Source: Sandaracinaceae bacterium
GTDB taxonomy: Bacteria; Myxococcota_A; Polyangia; Polyangiales; Sandaracinaceae
Reading direction: 5' to 3'
DNA: 64,000 nucleotides
Assembly (NCBI GenBank): GCA_019637095.1
Contig: JAHBWG010000001.1
Location: 1-64,000, forward strand
Shown piece after piece: positions 61,830 to 64,000 of this stretch (its first letter is position 1; the number at the start of each line of letters is the position of its first letter). Made by a program: the position numbers and the translations under genes. The notes under the pieces were generated by a model. It ran no database searches, was not told the DNA's origin, and was given only the letters and a program-made list of their open reading frames with translations.

Positions 61830-63131
61830 ATGACCGGGCGGCTCGCCCTGCTCGCGCTCGCGCTGCTGTTCGTGGCCCCTGTCGCGCGGGCCGACGACGC
61901 GGCGATGGCGCGGTTCCATCACGAGCAGGCGGGTCAGCACTACCGCGCCGGCCGCTTCGACCGCGCGGTGCAAGAGTTCTTCCTCGCGCAGCGCCTCAGC
62001 CCGAACTCGCGCACCGTCTACAACATCGGCCTGTGCTTCCTGCGCATGCGCCGGCCCGCCGACGCCTTCTTCTTCTTGAGCGAGTACCTCGCGCTCGACG
62101 ACGACGGCGATGGCGCCGAGGCGCGACGGGGCTTCGCCGAGTCCTCGCTGCGCACCCTCGCGCCGAGCGTCGCCCGCGTCGCGGTGCGCGTGGAGCCGCC
62201 GCGCGAGGGCGCGGTGATCTACGTCGACCAGCGCGAGTACGGCAGCTACGGCACCGCGCCGCGCGTGCTCGCGCTCGCGCCGGGCCCGCACCGCGTGTGG
62301 GTGGAGCTCGAGGGGCACCGGCGCGCGACGGCCGAGGTCGTCGCGGTCCTCGGCGAGGAGGTCGCGCTCGTGCTCGCGCCCGAGCTCATCGTCGGCACGA
62401 TCGCGCTCGAGGGGCCGCCGGGCGCCGCGGTGCGCGCGTTCGACGCGCGGGGCGTGGAGGTCGGCGCGGGGCGCCTGCCGCTCGACCTCGCGACCCCGCC
62501 CGGCCGCGTCGAGGTCGAGGTCGTCGCGGACGGCTACCGCCCGTGGCGCGGCTTCGTCGTCGTCACCGCGGACGAGCGCACGACGCTCGTGGTCGATCCC
62601 GAGCGCGCGCCCGGGCCGACCGGCGACGTCACGGTCACCGCCAACGTGGCCGAGGCGGTGATCGAGCTCGACGGCGAGCCGGTCGGGCTCGCGCCGCTCG
62701 TCCTGACGGACCTGCGCGTCGCGTCGCGCCGCGTGCGCGTGAGCGCGCCGGGCGCGCAGCCGTGGGCGGGCGAGCTCGAGATCGAGGCCGACACGCGCGG
62801 GTGGCTCACGGTGCAGCTCGCGCCGCTGCCCACCGGGCCCTCGCCGCTCACCTGGGTGATCGGCGGGCTCGGGCTCGCGGCGCTCATCACGGGAGGCGTG
62901 ACCGCGGGCCTCGCGCTCGAGCGCGCGGACCAGTTCCGCGCGCGATGGAGCGCGCCGGGCGGAGGCGCGGTCGCGGGCCTTCGCGACGAAGCGAGCGCGC
63001 TCGCGCTCGCGTCGGACGTCGCCTTCGGGATCGGCCTCGTCGCGCTCGGGGCCGCCATCGCGATCTACTTCGCCACCGACGACGCGAACATCGCCGCGTC
63101 GAGCGCGACGTTCACCCGGAGGCCGCGGTGA
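61830..63131 (+). CDS. exported TPR/PEGA membrane protein
   Basis: This 433-residue protein has a signal peptide ending ARA (about residue 21). Two TPR units (AGQHYRAGRFDRAVQEFFLAQRLSP, VYNIGLCFLRMRRPADAFFFLSEYLAL) are followed by about three PEGA-like beta domains (GAVIYVDQREYGSYGTAPRVL, AAVRAFDARGVEVG, AVIELDGEPVGLAPLVL). Two membrane helices near the end (LTWVIGGLGLAALITGGVTAGLAL, VAFGIGLVALGAAIAIYF) complete it. The architecture suggests a cell-envelope structural or scaffold role. It follows the PEGA kinase by 24 bp and overlaps the next gene by 4 bp (GTGA). Confidence 0.88.
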   Translation: MTGRLALLALALLFVAPVARADDAAMARFHHEQAGQHYRAGRFDRAVQEFFLAQRLSPNSRTVYNIGLCFLRMRRPADAFFFLSEYLALDDDGDGAEARRGFAESSLRTLAPSVARVAVRVEPPREGAVIYVDQREYGSYGTAPRVLALAPGPHRVWVELEGHRRATAEVVAVLGEEVALVLAPELIVGTIALEGPPGAAVRAFDARGVEVGAGRLPLDLATPPGRVEVEVVADGYRPWRGFVVVTADERTTLVVDPERAPGPTGDVTVTANVAEAVIELDGEPVGLAPLVLTDLRVASRRVRVSAPGAQPWAGELEIEADTRGWLTVQLAPLPTGPSPLTWVIGGLGLAALITGGVTAGLALERADQFRARWSAPGGGAVAGLRDEASALALASDVAFGIGLVALGAAIAIYFATDDANIAASSATFTRRPR

Positions 63132-64000
63132 GGCGCGCCGCCGCGCTCGCGCTCGTGGCGAGCGGCTGTACGCTGGTCGTGGACCTCCCGAGCGCGGCCC
63201 CCGAAGAGAGCCCGCGCGCCTGCATGAACGGCATCGATGACGACCTCGACGGAGAGGTCGACTGCGCCGACCCGTCCTGCCGGGCGTTCTGCTGGAGCGA
63301 GTCGCGGCTCACCCCACCGAGCGTCGAGGACTGCTTCGTCGACGCCGCGCACGGGCTCGCGTTTCGGGTCGTGACGACCGCCGGCACGAACACGCGCTGT
63401 GAGCCCGACCCCGACGAGACGCCGCCGTGCGAGGGCGGCGCGCACCGTCCGCCCGGCGCCGCCTCGTGCCGCACGCCGGGGACGGACTGCCCCGAGGGAG
63501 ACTGGCCCGCGCCGATCGACGACGGCCGCGCCACGCTCCACGTGCGCGCCGGCGCGAGCGGCGGCGACGGCAGCGCGGGCGCACCGTTCGGCACCCTCGC
63601 CGAGGCGCTCGCGGCGGCGCCCGACGGCGCGCGTGTCGTGCTCGCGCGCGGCGCGCACGACGCCCCGCCGCCGATCGAGCGCGCGCTCGAGCTGCGCGGC
63701 GCCTGCGCGAACGAGACGACGATCCTCGGCGCGGTGGCGGTGCGCGCCCCGGGCGTCGCGCTCGCCGATCTCTCGCTCGTCGGGCCCGAGGACGAGCCCG
63801 CGCTCGACGCCGGCGCGGACACCGCGCTCGCGGGCGTCGCGGTCGAGGGCGCGGTGCTCGTGCGCGGCGCGCTGCTCGAGGCCGAGGATACGAAGTTCAC
63901 GCACGCCGGCGGCCTCGCCATCACGGCGCGCGAGGGCGCGCGCGTGCGCGTCGTCGCCTCGACGATCACCGCCGCCAGCGGCGTCGACGCCGAGGCCAGC
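63128..64000 (+). CDS. lipoprotein with right-handed beta-helix (3' cut by window edge)
   Basis: The frame opens at a GTG in the GTGA overlap with the preceding stop and stays open for 291 codons to the window edge. The signal is very short (VRRAAALALVASGC, lipobox ASGC). A MopE-like unit NGIDDDLDGEVDCADPSCRAFC follows, then HVRAGASGGDGSAGAPFGTLAEALAAAPDGARVVLARG, the usual start of a DUF1565-type parallel beta-helix. Regular short strands continue (LELRGACANETTILGAVAVRAPGVALADLSLVG). Coupled translation with the TPR/PEGA protein suggests a shared envelope role. The C-terminus, where any MYXO-CTERM tail would be, is not in view. Confidence 0.8.
   Translation, partial: MRRAAALALVASGCTLVVDLPSAAPEESPRACMNGIDDDLDGEVDCADPSCRAFCWSESRLTPPSVEDCFVDAAHGLAFRVVTTAGTNTRCEPDPDETPPCEGGAHRPPGAASCRTPGTDCPEGDWPAPIDDGRATLHVRAGASGGDGSAGAPFGTLAEALAAAPDGARVVLARGAHDAPPPIERALELRGACANETTILGAVAVRAPGVALADLSLVGPEDEPALDAGADTALAGVAVEGAVLVRGALLEAEDTKFTHAGGLAITAREGARVRVVASTITAASGVDAEAS

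Overview
The window is very GC-rich DNA from a predatory-type myxobacterium, most like the Polyangia (Sandaracinaceae/Polyangiaceae). Three things point there: a MYXO-CTERM sorting tail on the protein at 46292-48667, many lipoproteins with Asp-Ala-Gly-rich linkers and Cys-rich repeats, and several Ser/Thr kinases with PEGA or TPR parts. No rRNA, tRNA, CRISPR array, transposase or phage gene was seen.

Positions 1-9630 form an accessory island with looser codon use than the rest. It holds four copies of a cassette: a protein with a conserved N-terminus, a tandem 14-residue repeat (HYPDVTPSLIGVAR), a Cys cluster and then a payload unique to each copy. Copies 1-3 are each followed by a lipoprotein gene; copy 4 is followed by two unrelated soluble proteins. 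A 139-residue protein is intact only in front of copy 4. Its 3' end survives as frameshifted fragments in front of copies 2 and 3. This looks like a growing array of exchangeable payloads and is the best candidate for an undescribed system here.

Positions 9700-28150 are mixed. They hold an AAA ATPase, Cys-rich lipoproteins, a Uma2-type nuclease head-to-head with a D12 adenine methyltransferase, a ceramidase-like lipoprotein, a frameshifted second Uma2 gene, a membrane Ser/Thr kinase, a MAPEG protein and an asparaginase. A translationally coupled threonine/glycine operon follows (kbl, tdh and a D-threonine aldolase/D-serine dehydratase-like gene), then an ABC-F ATPase and a lipoprotein.

Positions 28170-31900 carry a clear cobalamin riboswitch (28235-28437). 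It precedes not a known B12 gene but a surface-type lipoprotein with a propeller-like look, and a second lipoprotein gene diverges from the other side. The functional parallel would be BtuG-type B12-capturing lipoproteins. Cys-rich and TPR proteins follow.

Positions 32030-38440 hold a trypsin-like lipoprotein protease and a lipoprotein of unknown function. Next comes a chimeric gene made from a 641-bp exact copy of the protease 3' region joined in frame to a second copy of that lipoprotein. A degenerate copy of the TPR gene's 3' end lies beyond it, so the whole block has been rearranged recently.

Positions 38600-51820 hold a serine esterase, an RCC1/SH3-like lipoprotein, DNA polymerase I (polA, with a degenerate proofreading domain), small lipoproteins, a three-gene operon (TPR protein, lipoprotein, MYXO-CTERM protein) and a diheme c-type lipoprotein. 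Positions 51990-64000 are a signalling region. It holds an AAA+ bEBP-like regulator, a kinase-ATPase-TPR fusion, a pseudokinase fused to a winged helix, an SDR epimerase, a small DUF3467-like protein, a kinase with a PEGA-like tail, a TPR/PEGA membrane protein and a beta-helix lipoprotein cut off by the right edge.
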